DNA of 64,000 bases. It comes from Pararhizobium polonicum. Its GTDB lineage: Bacteria > Pseudomonadota > Alphaproteobacteria > Rhizobiales > Rhizobiaceae. The position numbers and the translations under genes are program-made. How positions within the stretch are numbered: the first letter of the stretch is position 1; each line of letters starts with the position of its first letter. Location of the stretch: contig NZ_LGLV01000020.1 of NCBI RefSeq assembly GCF_001687365.1, positions 1-64,000 of the forward strand, given 5' to 3'. Of this stretch, positions 18,382 through 27,767 are shown in pieces. Below the pieces are notes generated by a model. That model saw nothing but the letters and a program-made list of their open reading frames with translations, was not told the DNA's origin and made no database searches.

Positions 18382-20115
18382 TTACTGCACCAGCACCGGC
18401 TGCAGGCAGTTGACGCCGGTTACACGGAGATCAGCTTCGCCGATCCGCACGCCGACGGCCAGCAGCAGATTGTAGAGCAGCGTATCGACCGCGGGCGTGA
18501 CCGCGCCCAAGGTATTGGCAAGAGCCTCCAGCACGGCTTTCGGAGTGCCCAGCGTCAGGAACAGCAGCTGGATCTGGACATCCAGGTTGGAGAGCAGAGA
18601 CTGCGTGACCGATGTCAGGGCGTCCTTGGTCGAGACGGTCTTGACGACGCTCGAGGCGACTTCGGATGGGCTGAATGTCACCCGCTGCGCCTTCGTGTTC
18701 GTGGCTTCGATATGGGCCATGCCGTCGATCTGCAGCAGCAGGGAATCGAGGATTCTGGCTTTCTGAACCCGCGCGGTGGTGCTGAAATTCTGCAGCGCCG
18801 TGGGGTCGACCGTACCGATGGCGATTTCTGCCAGACCGGGGACGGTATCGATGGAGACGCTGGCATTCGTGTTCGAGCCGCCATAGCAGCGGATATCGGC
18901 CAGCTTGCCTTCCGCATAGGCGATTTCGACATAGATAGGCAGCTTGATCTTCAGTCCGAGCAGGACGGCCAAGCCGTCGACGTTGACTTCGACCATCAGC
19001 CGCGTCTGCGCGGTGCGAACGGCCGAGCCTGGCGAACCCAGCTTGTTGGATGGCGTTGCAACAGGCGGTTCGCCTATGGCGAGCTTGACCGTGGCCGAGG
19101 CTATTCCGGGCAGGCCCGCCATGGCGCCCAGCGCTATCTGGTTGCTGCCGTTGGAAAGCGCGGCGGTGGTCGAGATGATGTTGAAAGCGTTGATCTTCAT
19201 GTTCCAGTTCGAGCCGGCATCGACGCTCAGACCCTTCTTGGGGTCGATGTTGAGAAGCTGCGACAGCGTGAAGGTCTTCTTGTTCTTGCTGGTGGCCGTT
19301 TCCAGCGACTTGAGGGCGGAGTTGACAGTGCTGGAGAGCCCCTGGACCAGTTGCATCGAGGCTAGCAGCTGCGGCATGGTCAGGTTCGCCTTCAGCACGT
19401 CGTCATAGGTGGCGGCCGTCAGGTTCAGGCGCGTGGAGATGATCTTCAGGAAAGGCTGGATATCGATGTCGGCATTCAGCAGCGCCTGGTAATCCATCAC
19501 CTTGAGCGAAATCGTCGTGCCCAGCATCTGGCCGAGAAGGCTGTTGAGGATGCCGCCGTCGAGGCTGGCGAGCCGCGAACCGATCGAGAAGGATGCAAGC
19601 TTGGTGCTGGCCGCCGTACCGACGGCACTCATCGTCGGCGGAGGGCTGAACATGGCTGCGAGATGAAGCGATCCCTGCTTTTCGATCGAAATCTGGGCCG
19701 CATCCTCGGGCGTGGCATTGGCGACGAACCGCTGACCGGTCGGCAGGGCGGGATCCGGCACATAGCGGCCCTTGACGATGGTGAGGATGCCGTTTTTGAT
19801 CGCGGTAAGGTCATTCGGGATGATCTTGCCGTCCGTAGTCATCAATCCACTCTTGGTTGCAACGGCAAGGTTGAGGCCATTGGTCTTGAGGTGGTTGAGC
19901 GTTGTCGCTTCCGCGTTCGGCAAATCCGATGCCGCGACGATGGCGGTAATGTCGGCAATTCCCTGCATTTCGCGCTTTTGCAGCGTCAGGTAACCGTAGT
20001 CGACACCCAGCCCGAGCGATAGAACGACCAGGGGCAGGACGAAGGCGGCGGAAATGCCGATATTGCCGGCCTTGTCGGCAAAAAAGCTGCGATGCTTCGA
20101 AGTTGTGTGGGGCAT
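18382..20115 (-). CDS. TadG-like pilus-assembly protein
   Basis: A 577-residue protein with one N-terminal membrane segment of the TadE/TadG type: FFADKAGNIGISAAFVLPLVVLSLGLGVDYGYLTLQKREMQGIADITAIVAAS. The rest is a long extracytoplasmic region rich in Ser/Thr/Ala with alternating beta-like stretches and a single late Cys pair (RCYGGS, VNCLQ). TadG-like proteins take part in Flp pilus or related secretion. Here only a TadE-like partner lies next to it; the secretion ATPase, prepilin and secretin are absent from this window. One base separates it from the upstream gene stop (TGATATG), so the two are translationally coupled. Confidence 0.78.
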   Translation of the reverse strand: MPHTTSKHRSFFADKAGNIGISAAFVLPLVVLSLGLGVDYGYLTLQKREMQGIADITAIVAASDLPNAEATTLNHLKTNGLNLAVATKSGLMTTDGKIIPNDLTAIKNGILTIVKGRYVPDPALPTGQRFVANATPEDAAQISIEKQGSLHLAAMFSPPPTMSAVGTAASTKLASFSIGSRLASLDGGILNSLLGQMLGTTISLKVMDYQALLNADIDIQPFLKIISTRLNLTAATYDDVLKANLTMPQLLASMQLVQGLSSTVNSALKSLETATSKNKKTFTLSQLLNIDPKKGLSVDAGSNWNMKINAFNIISTTAALSNGSNQIALGAMAGLPGIASATVKLAIGEPPVATPSNKLGSPGSAVRTAQTRLMVEVNVDGLAVLLGLKIKLPIYVEIAYAEGKLADIRCYGGSNTNASVSIDTVPGLAEIAIGTVDPTALQNFSTTARVQKARILDSLLLQIDGMAHIEATNTKAQRVTFSPSEVASSVVKTVSTKDALTSVTQSLLSNLDVQIQLLFLTLGTPKAVLEALANTLGAVTPAVDTLLYNLLLAVGVRIGEADLRVTGVNCLQPVLVQ

Positions 20116-20116
20116 A

Positions 20117-20539
20117 TCAGATTCCTCCCAGCCTGATTGTTGCGTATCGTCTGATCACCTTGTCGGGCAACGCGAAGGCAAACAGGTTCCAGATCGGTAA
20201 GTCACTGGAATCATAGGCAACGGTGACGGTGAATTGATTGAGGTTGCTGGCATCGTCCTTGACGTCGACGTTCAATTTGCTCTTGTTGATGAAGGCATAG
20301 TCCAGCTTTGACGACTGAATGTAGGTGTTGCTCAGGCTCTTTCGTTCCACCGACGATAGACCCGCCACGGCTGTTCGCGCCGTATCGGCGGCGATCTGCT
20401 GGACCGAGTAGCTGGCACTCAGATAGATGCCGTAACCGATCATGGTGAATATGGTCATGAAGAACAGCGGAGCGACGAGCGCAAATTCCAGCGCCGCGGT
20501 CCCCTCGACATTCCTGCGCATTCGCGTAAGGAGAGACAT
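20117..20539 (-). CDS. TadE-family pilus-like protein
   Basis: A 140-residue protein with the TadE signature: NVEGTAALEFALVAPLFFMTIFTMIGYGIYLSASYSVQQIAADTARTAVAG. The conserved glutamate at ALEFALVAP is the pseudopilin-like position processed or recognised by the Tad pathway. One membrane segment, then a short extracytoplasmic domain. The ATG at 20539 has GGGAG 8 nt upstream; the GTG at 20548 abuts the SD and is less likely. First gene of a two-gene unit with the TadG-like gene. Confidence 0.85.
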   Translation of the reverse strand: MSLLTRMRRNVEGTAALEFALVAPLFFMTIFTMIGYGIYLSASYSVQQIAADTARTAVAGLSSVERKSLSNTYIQSSKLDYAFINKSKLNVDVKDDASNLNQFTVTVAYDSSDLPIWNLFAFALPDKVIRRYATIRLGGI

Positions 20540-20752
20540 GAAACACACTCCCAGGTTTATATCGGGGCAATATACTGGCCTCGATACACCTATATCGTGT
20601 GCTTCATTTGTTAATTTTTCGATATACCAATAAATTGTATTTTATGTTTCTGCGTCTCATTGTTGTATTTCATATATTTAGGGTTGTATCATTCTTGGCC
20701 GGCCGGGCGTTCCGGCTCCGATGCCCGCACCGGAATGACACAGACGGGACAA
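20540..20752. other. AT-rich intergenic region upstream of tadE
   Basis: About 210 bp, much richer in A+T than its surroundings between 20580 and 20700 (for example TTAATTTTTCGATATACC, 20610-20627). No gene is visible. It must hold the promoter of the TadE/TadG pair. The AT bias could reflect a nucleoid-protein-controlled promoter, which is only a suggestion. Confidence 0.45.
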
Positions 20753-21304
20753 TCATGCCGGTGAACTGTCTCCACTCTTGTATTGTGCCAGCTGTCCGTG
20801 CAGCCGGCTCACATCGGCGCGCAGCTCGGCGATTTCGCGCAGCAGCACGGTATCGATCTTGTGGTGCAGTGAAATCAGTTCCACTTCCGACTTGAGGTTG
20901 ACCTCATAATCCTTCGAAGCGTCGAAGCGATCCTTCATGGCCTGCCGGTTCTGCGACATCATGATAATCGGCGCCTGCAGGGCCGCGATCATCGACAAGA
21001 GCAGATTGAGGAAGATGAAAGGGTAGGGGTCGAATGCATCCCGGGTCAAAAGGATGGTGTTGGCGGTGGCCCATACGGCCAGGAATATCAGGAAGCCGAT
21101 GATGAAACCCCAGGAGCCGCCGATGCGGGCAATGGTATCGGCCATCCGGTCGCCGAAGCCCTGTTCGGCGACGAAGGCGGCATTGGTGTCCTGCGACAGG
21201 GTTTTCCGTTCCTTGGCGTGGTGCAGAACATGGCGTTCCACCGGGCCGAGCTCACTGCTCGGTTTGCCGAAAAGAAGGTGGGAGACTTCATCGATATGCG
21301 ACAT
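20753..21304 (-). CDS. DUF1003 membrane protein
   Basis: A 183-residue protein. The DUF1003 core has two membrane segments, GSWGFIIGFLIFLAVWATANTILL (about 63-86) and PYPFIFLNLLLSMIAALQAPIIMMSQNRQ (about 93-121), followed by DRFDASKDYEVNLKSEVELISLHHKID and a helical tail. This NLKSE...LHxKID pattern is diagnostic. No biochemical role is established for the family. ATG at 21304. Confidence 0.88.
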   Translation of the reverse strand: MSHIDEVSHLLFGKPSSELGPVERHVLHHAKERKTLSQDTNAAFVAEQGFGDRMADTIARIGGSWGFIIGFLIFLAVWATANTILLTRDAFDPYPFIFLNLLLSMIAALQAPIIMMSQNRQAMKDRFDASKDYEVNLKSEVELISLHHKIDTVLLREIAELRADVSRLHGQLAQYKSGDSSPA

Positions 21305-21393
21305 GGGGTGGCTCCGCTGGAAGACGTTGCCGTTGTTTTAACCCATGCCGCCGATTTGCGGAAACGCCGAACGTCCGGCGTCCCCTGTGTCTT

Positions 21394-23340
21394 TTACATC
21401 GCGCCGGCGAACAGGTCGGCGTGGGACTGGAAGAAACGGTCCGTGCCGTAGCGCTTGCCGAACATCATGTCGTGCTGCAGGAAGCGATAGTCGCGGATGA
21501 GCGACGGGATGGTTTTCTTCCGCCCCCAGGCCGGCGTGTCCTTGCCGTCGGTATCGATGAGCATGTAGCGGTCGATGACGGGATACTTGTCGAAGATGTT
21601 GCCAAGGAAACCGGTGTAGTAGGGATGCTCGAAGCCGCCCTGCTTGAGGATCTGGTAGGACAGGAAAGCCGGGCTGATCGTGCCGATATCCTTGACCGGG
21701 CCGGTCTTGTTCGACCAGACCACCAGCGGCGTTTCGTGCTGGGCCTTCATCTGCTCGAGCGATCCCTTGCGCGAGGCCGTCAGGCTGTTCATGAATCCGG
21801 TGTTCGGATAAACCGTGTTGAGTGGCGGCAGGTGATCGCCGAACAGCACGATGATGGTTTCGCGGTCGCGCTCGTTGGCCCAGTCCATCAGTTTCTTCAG
21901 GCTGTCGTCGGCTTCCTTGATCCCCTGCGCATAGGTCGCCAGCGCCGCGCGGTCGGATTCGGGCAGGTTGCCCTCCACCTTGATGGTATTCCGTGCATAG
22001 CGGTTGGCCTCGTAGGGACCATGGCCCTGCAGCGTCACGGTAAAGAAGAAGAAGGGATCGCGCAGATCGTCGGCCTGGCGGATGATCTCCTCAGTCAGCG
22101 ATTCGTCGGAGGCGAAGATGCCGCGCTTCTGCATGGGCGGCATGTTTTCCTCGGATTTGAACTGCTCGAAGCCGAAGGCCTTGTAGACGGCGCTGCGGTT
22201 CCAGAACCATTTCTGGAACGGATGCACGGCGCGCGCGACGTACCCTTCGCCACGGAAGAAGGTGGCAAGCGAGGGGATCGGGTTACGGATATACTGCTGG
22301 TAGGGAATGCTGCCATAGGGCAGGAAGGCGTTGGAAAACCCTGTCAGAGCCTCGAATTCGACATTGGCGGTCATGCCGCCGAATTCCGGCGAGAAGACGT
22401 TGCCGGACTGCATTTCGCGGATCGTCGGCATCGGGTCGGGCGAGAGCTTGACGTTTGGCAGGCGGGTCGGATCCCAGAAGGACTCGCTCATCAGCACGAT
22501 GACATCGGGCTTGCCGCGATGCGACGTGCCGGCCGGCATCGGTCTGGTGGGGATGTTGTCGATGGCGTTCGCCATATAACCGGCTGGCGCCGTGACGTTG
22601 GCCATCGGCAGGTTGAGCGCAAACGCCATGGCAAAGCCGTTGTGACGGTAGTTTTCGGTCTGATCCCACATGATCGGGATGACCTGCAGCCGGTCGCGCA
22701 CCCAGGAGAAATTGTTGTAGTCCATGATGTGGACGAAGGCGCCGAGCAACGGCAGGGCGACGGCCAGCCGCGCGATGCGCTGGCGGCGGGCGAGAACCGG
22801 GAAACGGCGCCATGCGAACCGGCCAAGCCAGACAAGGGCGAAGACTGCGACAATCAGGCCGACGACGATGCCGGCCGCCGTCCACGGGCGGTCACGCACC
22901 AGAACCGGCATCAGTTCCATGATCTGGCGCCCGAACAGGAAATCGGTCGGATAAAGCGGATCGGACAGGAAGATCTGCTTCTGGCGGCTGACGAATGCCG
23001 GGATGAGGGCCAGCGGCGCAATCAGGATAATGCTGTAGTTCTCGCGCGCGAAGGCTGCGTCGAGCGCCAGGAAGAGGAGGAAGAACACGCCGATCGTGGT
23101 CCAGGCCGGGCGGGCTGGGTTCAGCAAAAACTGGGTGGCTTCCAGAGCGGAATTCCGGGCGATCCATTCGACGAGAAAAATCAGTGTGATCGACAGAAGC
23201 AGCGACAGGATGAGACGGCCGGCAATCGACAGCGCCTTGGCTTGGCGGGCACCGAAACCGATTTGCGGGCCATAGGCCTTAGAAGCGGTGGCAGCGTGAA
23301 CTGCCGTCTCAAAACTGGCCAAGGCCGTCTCCAATTTCAT
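21394..23340 (-). CDS. LTA-synthase-like membrane phosphotransferase (sulfatase fold)
   Basis: A 648-residue protein with about five N-terminal membrane segments (roughly residues 40-60, 78-95, 99-115, 153-172, 188-206) and a large extracytoplasmic alkaline-phosphatase/sulfatase domain. Visible sites: DVIVLMSESFWDPTRLP, GGMTANVEFEALTGFSNAFLP and IIVLFGDHLPPL (metal-binding GDH). This is the LtaS/MdoB architecture, which moves glycerol phosphate from phosphatidylglycerol. Alphaproteobacteria lack lipoteichoic acid, so a periplasmic glucan (as for S. meliloti CgmB) or another polymer is a likelier acceptor; that is inference. Confidence 0.86.
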   Translation of the reverse strand: MKLETALASFETAVHAATASKAYGPQIGFGARQAKALSIAGRLILSLLLSITLIFLVEWIARNSALEATQFLLNPARPAWTTIGVFFLLFLALDAAFARENYSIILIAPLALIPAFVSRQKQIFLSDPLYPTDFLFGRQIMELMPVLVRDRPWTAAGIVVGLIVAVFALVWLGRFAWRRFPVLARRQRIARLAVALPLLGAFVHIMDYNNFSWVRDRLQVIPIMWDQTENYRHNGFAMAFALNLPMANVTAPAGYMANAIDNIPTRPMPAGTSHRGKPDVIVLMSESFWDPTRLPNVKLSPDPMPTIREMQSGNVFSPEFGGMTANVEFEALTGFSNAFLPYGSIPYQQYIRNPIPSLATFFRGEGYVARAVHPFQKWFWNRSAVYKAFGFEQFKSEENMPPMQKRGIFASDESLTEEIIRQADDLRDPFFFFTVTLQGHGPYEANRYARNTIKVEGNLPESDRAALATYAQGIKEADDSLKKLMDWANERDRETIIVLFGDHLPPLNTVYPNTGFMNSLTASRKGSLEQMKAQHETPLVVWSNKTGPVKDIGTISPAFLSYQILKQGGFEHPYYTGFLGNIFDKYPVIDRYMLIDTDGKDTPAWGRKKTIPSLIRDYRFLQHDMMFGKRYGTDRFFQSHADLFAGAM

Positions 23341-23612
23341 AAAACTATCGTAGGGATGTCATATAGATGTCATCTTGAACGGAGGATGAATAATTAAAAA
23401 GGGTGTTTCCCCGATTTTTTCAACGGTCTGCCCGACCGGGAAAACAGGCCGTCCGCAGCCTTCAGTCGTCATTTCGGTGCAGAGATTGCCGAACCGGACG
23501 GATTTTTTTCTGACTTGGCGGCAAGCACGGGGTATTTTGACGCGGAATGCGATAAACAGCTCTCCGGATGCGCAAAACATCCGCGATAGCAAGATCAAGC
23601 ACAGGCCTGTTC

Positions 23613-25292
23613 ATGACCGCGCAAAAGACCATTTCCACGACATTCCGCATCGCCGTTGCCCAGCTGAACCCGACCGTGGGCGACGTTTCGGGCAATCTTG
23701 CCAAGGCGCGAGAAGCCCGCACCGAGGCGGCGCGCAGCGGCGCCGACCTGCTTCTGCTGACGGAGCTGTTCATCTCCGGCTATCCGCCGGAAGATCTGGT
23801 GGTGAAGCCCGCCTTCCTGAACGCATGCCGCAAGGCTGTCGATGCGCTGGCTGCGGACACGGCCGATGGCGGCCCGGGTATCATCGTCGGTTTCCCGCGG
23901 CAGGACGAGACCGGGCGCTACAACGCGGTTGCCGTCATCGATGGCGGACAGGTGATTGCCATCCGCGACAAGGTGGACCTGCCGAATTACGGCGAATTCG
24001 ATGAGAAACGGGTGTTCGATCAGGGACCGATGCCCGGACCGGTCAATTTTCGGGGCATGCGGCTCGGCATCCCGATCTGCGAGGATATCTGGGGCGACCT
24101 CGGGGTTTGCGAAACGCTGGCCGAAAGCGGCGCCGAGATCCTGCTGGTGCCGAACGGTTCGCCCTATTATCGCGGCAAGATGGATGTCCGTCATCAGGTG
24201 GCGATCAAACAGGTGATCGAGACCGGCCTGCCGTTGCTCTATGCCAACCAGCTCGGCGGCCAGGACGAACTGGTCTTCGACGGGGCAAGCTTCGCCGTGA
24301 ACACGGACAAGCTGCTGGCTTTTCAGATGAGCCAGTTCGAAGAGGCCATATCGATCTGCGAATGGAAGAAGCAGGAGGCCGGCTGGGTCTGCCAGAGCGG
24401 AATGATGTCGCGCCTGCCGCAGAACGAGGAGGCCGACTACCGCGCCTGCATGCTCGGCTTCCGCGATTACGTCAACAAGAACGGCTTCAAGAATGTCGTG
24501 CTCGGCCTTTCGGGCGGTATCGATTCGGCGATCTGCGCGGCGCTTGCCGTCGATGCGCTGGGCGAGGAGCGGGTGCGCACGGTGATGCTGCCCTATCGCT
24601 ACACGTCGTCGGATTCGTTCAAGGACGCCGAGGATTGCGCCAAGGCACTTGGCTGCCGCTACGATATCGTGCCGATCGAGGAGCCGGTGCAGGGATTTCT
24701 CAGTGCCCTTTCAGACATGTTCGAGGGCACGGAATCCGGCATTACCGAGGAAAACCTCCAGAGCCGGACGCGCGGCACGATCCTGATGGCGCTCTCCAAC
24801 AAGTTCGGCTCGATGGTGGTCACCACCGGCAACAAGTCGGAAATGTCGGTCGGCTACGCGACGCTCTATGGCGACATGAACGGCGGCTTCAACCCGATCA
24901 AGGACCTCTACAAGATGCAGGTCTACGGCCTGTCGCGCTGGCGCAACACCACCGTGCCGCCGGGCGCGCTTGGGCCGTCCGGGGAAGTGATCCCGAAGAA
25001 CATCATCGACAAGGCGCCGTCGGCCGAACTGCGCCCCAACCAGACCGACCAGGATTCGCTGCCGCCCTATCCGGTGCTGGACGATATCCTCGAATGCCTG
25101 GTCGAGAAGGAGATGGGCACCGAAGAGATCGTGGCACGCGGCCATGACGAGGCGACGGTGCACCGGATCGAGCATCTGCTCTACATCGCCGAATACAAGC
25201 GCCGCCAGTCGGCGCCCGGCGTGAAGATCACCCGGAAGAATTTCGGCCGCGACCGCCGCTACCCGATCACCAACCGGTTCCGCGACCGCTAG
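23613..25292 (+). CDS. nadE: Glutamine-dependent NAD+ synthetase
   Basis: A 559-residue two-domain enzyme converting nicotinate adenine dinucleotide to NAD+ with glutamine as nitrogen donor. The N-terminal nitrilase-type glutaminase has its Glu-Lys-Cys triad in LLLTELFISGYPPED, DKVDLPNYGEFDEKR and GIPICEDIWGD. The synthetase domain has the ATP pyrophosphatase loop VLGLSGGIDSAIC, then GTILMALSNKFGSMVVTTGNKSE. The start ATG at 23613 begins family-like sequence; the SD is weak. About 270 bp separate it from the divergent LTA-synthase-like gene, and both promoters must lie there. Confidence 0.95.
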   Translation: MTAQKTISTTFRIAVAQLNPTVGDVSGNLAKAREARTEAARSGADLLLLTELFISGYPPEDLVVKPAFLNACRKAVDALAADTADGGPGIIVGFPRQDETGRYNAVAVIDGGQVIAIRDKVDLPNYGEFDEKRVFDQGPMPGPVNFRGMRLGIPICEDIWGDLGVCETLAESGAEILLVPNGSPYYRGKMDVRHQVAIKQVIETGLPLLYANQLGGQDELVFDGASFAVNTDKLLAFQMSQFEEAISICEWKKQEAGWVCQSGMMSRLPQNEEADYRACMLGFRDYVNKNGFKNVVLGLSGGIDSAICAALAVDALGEERVRTVMLPYRYTSSDSFKDAEDCAKALGCRYDIVPIEEPVQGFLSALSDMFEGTESGITEENLQSRTRGTILMALSNKFGSMVVTTGNKSEMSVGYATLYGDMNGGFNPIKDLYKMQVYGLSRWRNTTVPPGALGPSGEVIPKNIIDKAPSAELRPNQTDQDSLPPYPVLDDILECLVEKEMGTEEIVARGHDEATVHRIEHLLYIAEYKRRQSAPGVKITRKNFGRDRRYPITNRFRDR

Positions 25293-25315
25293 AACGAGAA
25301 GCCGGAGGAGACGAA

Positions 25316-26149
25316 ATGCGCAGTTCAGTCGAAATCTACACGCTTGCAACCGGCAAAAGCCGCGTCGTCTGGCAGACGGAGCAGCTGGTCGAGGCACCCA
25401 ACTGGTCGCCCGACGGACAGTCGCTGGTCATCAATGGCGACGGGCTGCTCTACCGCTTGCCGCTTGCGGGCGGCGAGCCGGCGTTGATCGACACCGGCTT
25501 TGCCCGCACCTGCAACAACGATCACGGTATCTCGCCGGATGGCCAGACCATCGTCATCAGCGACAAGACGGAATTCGGCGCATCGACCATCTACACGCTG
25601 CCAGCCATAGGCGGTCAGCCGAAACAGGTAACGCAGAACCGGCCGTCCTACTGGCACGGTTGGTCGCCGGATGGGAAAACGCTTGCCTATTGCGGCATTC
25701 GCGATCAGGTCTTCGATATCTACACCATCCCGGTCGACGGCGGCGAAGAGACCCGCCTCACCTTCGGAGAGGGGCGCAATGACGGCCCCGACTACAGCGC
25801 CGACGGAGAATGGATCTACTTCAACTCCAGCCGGACCGGCCGGATGCAGATCTGGCGCATCCGGCCTGATGGTTCGGATGTCACCCGGATCACCGACAGC
25901 GCCTATGGCGACTGGTTCCCGCATCCGTCGCCCGACGGCAGGCACCTGCTCGTCATCTCCTATGACGGCGACGTCTTCGATCACCCGCGCGATCTCGACG
26001 TCCGGCTGCGGCTGATGGATCCGGATGGCGGCAACGCCCGCACGCTGTTCGAGCTGTTCGGCGGGCAGGGCACGATCAACGTTCCCAACTGGTCGCCCGA
26101 CGGTACGGAATTCGCCTTCGTGCGCTATGAACCGGTCGTTGGCGATTAA
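25316..26149 (+). CDS. TolB-like PD40 beta-propeller protein
   Basis: A 277-residue protein of repeated PD40/WD40-like blades: NWSPDGQSLV, GISPDGQTIV, GWSPDGKTLA, DYSADGEWIY, HPSPDGRHLL and NWSPDGTEFA, six in all. There is no signal peptide and no TolB N-terminal domain, so it is probably cytosolic and not the Tol-Pal TolB. Function unknown; homologues are annotated as biopolymer-transport or saccharide-related. GGAGGAGA lies 3-10 nt before the ATG, and it follows nadE by 23 nt, so the two may be co-transcribed. Confidence 0.83.
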   Translation: MRSSVEIYTLATGKSRVVWQTEQLVEAPNWSPDGQSLVINGDGLLYRLPLAGGEPALIDTGFARTCNNDHGISPDGQTIVISDKTEFGASTIYTLPAIGGQPKQVTQNRPSYWHGWSPDGKTLAYCGIRDQVFDIYTIPVDGGEETRLTFGEGRNDGPDYSADGEWIYFNSSRTGRMQIWRIRPDGSDVTRITDSAYGDWFPHPSPDGRHLLVISYDGDVFDHPRDLDVRLRLMDPDGGNARTLFELFGGQGTINVPNWSPDGTEFAFVRYEPVVGD

Positions 26150-26264
26150 CGGTTTTCCAACCAGCTTGTTTAAATGAAACTTCCGCTTTCCCTGCTAGGC
26201 TTCGTTCCAATCAGCAGGCCGGAGCCCTTTCATCAGCTTCGGCGCAATGGACCGGTGAGGCGGC

Positions 26265-27767
26265 ATGGCGGCAAGGGTGGCGACGCGGAAGACGGACGGG
26301 GCGGTTCTGGGTATCCATGCGGCCTGCACGCTTGTTGCGCTCCTGCTGGTTGCCAGTCTTGCCTTCGTTCTCGATCGCTCCGCCACCGAGGCGGATCGAT
26401 TCGGACTGACCGCCGAGCGGACACTCATCGAAAGCGAGATGCAGCATCAGATCGATGCGGTGGTGCAGTATCAGGCGCAATTGTCCTATTGGGACAAGAG
26501 CTTCGCCCAGCTCGAAAACGGCACCTTCACCGATGCGTTCGTTCAGCAGGAGTTGACGGACTGGCTGTGGAAGGATTTCGGCTTTTCCTGGATGATCTTT
26601 GCCGATTCCTCCGATCGCACATTGCTGGCCATGGAGAACGGCCGCAAGGCCGCCCTTCAGGATGGCAACAGTACCCTGAAATGGGCCGACGACCTGATCG
26701 AGAAGGCGAACGATCTTTACGAAGCGGCGCTGGTGGCCAGGAGCGGCGGCTGGGCGCTGCGATCCACTGCGCCGGACAAGGATGCATTGACGGCACCGGT
26801 GCCGAATATCCATGCCGCAGATCTGCGGATGATCGATGGCAGGATGAGCATCGTCGTCGCTCAGGCCGTCGTGCCAAGAACGGAGGATATTCCGGCGAGC
26901 CGCCGCAGACCGGTGTTCATGATCACGGTCAAGCCTTTCAGCGACCGGATGCTCCGCGACATGGAAGACAGGCTTGGTGTTTCCGGTCTCGGCTTTGCGC
27001 CGCTGCGTCAGGTGCCGGAAGGCTCCATTCATGTGGCGATGAGCAACTGTTCGCAGCCCGCCTGCATGGTGGCGTCCTGGGTGCCGCGCGCGCCGGGCAG
27101 TTTCGTCCGCTCCGAGACACTGCCGAGCGTCATCGTCATCGCGATGGCCGGTGCTTTGCTCATGGCCTTCATCGCCGCGCGGTTCGGTTCGGTATTTTCC
27201 GCTCTGCGGACAAGCGAGGCGGAAAACCGGCATCTTGCCAAGCATGACCGGCTGACCGGGTTGTTGAACCGCAGCGGTTTCGATGAGCTGCTCGAAGCGT
27301 CGCTCGCCAGTGTCAGGCTGCATCCCTTTTCGCTGCTCTGCATCGATCTCGACATGTTCAAGGCGGTCAACGATACCCATGGCCATCCGGCCGGCGACGC
27401 TGTGCTGAAGACGCTGTCGTCCCGCTTTGCCGCACGTGTCGGGGATCGCGGCGCCGTTGCCCGGCTTGGCGGCGACGAATTCATCATCCTTCTCGATCGA
27501 ACGGTTGCACGCGATCAGGTGGTGGCGTTTGCCAATGCGCTGATCGCCGAGGCGCAGGTGCCGGTGCCGTTCGATGGACAGATGCTGCACGTCGGCTGCA
27601 GCATCGGCGTCGCCTTTGCCCCGGAACACGGCGGTATCGCCCGCGAAATCGTACCCTTGGCCGATCAGGCGCTGTATCTGGCCAAGAACCGCGGCCGCAA
27701 CCGCGTCCAGACGGCCGATGATCTGGTCAATACGGACTATCCTTCGCAGACCGGGCAGGCTGCCTGA
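26265..27767 (+). CDS. Membrane diguanylate cyclase with CHASE4-type sensor
   Basis: A 500-residue inner-membrane protein. Membrane segment 1 (GIHAACTLVALLLVASLAFVL, about 16-36), a periplasmic CHASE4-like domain with YWDKSFAQLENG, membrane segment 2 (VIVIAMAGALLMAFIAARF, about 289-307), then a GGDEF domain (HDRLTGLLNRSGF) with the active loop RLGGDEFIIL near 403. The inhibitory RxxD is absent. A periplasmic signal probably controls cyclic di-GMP synthesis. Its TGA abuts, without a gap, the stop of the convergent LacI gene (TGATCA, 27765-27770). Confidence 0.9.
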   Translation: MAARVATRKTDGAVLGIHAACTLVALLLVASLAFVLDRSATEADRFGLTAERTLIESEMQHQIDAVVQYQAQLSYWDKSFAQLENGTFTDAFVQQELTDWLWKDFGFSWMIFADSSDRTLLAMENGRKAALQDGNSTLKWADDLIEKANDLYEAALVARSGGWALRSTAPDKDALTAPVPNIHAADLRMIDGRMSIVVAQAVVPRTEDIPASRRRPVFMITVKPFSDRMLRDMEDRLGVSGLGFAPLRQVPEGSIHVAMSNCSQPACMVASWVPRAPGSFVRSETLPSVIVIAMAGALLMAFIAARFGSVFSALRTSEAENRHLAKHDRLTGLLNRSGFDELLEASLASVRLHPFSLLCIDLDMFKAVNDTHGHPAGDAVLKTLSSRFAARVGDRGAVARLGGDEFIILLDRTVARDQVVAFANALIAEAQVPVPFDGQMLHVGCSIGVAFAPEHGGIAREIVPLADQALYLAKNRGRNRVQTADDLVNTDYPSQTGQAA

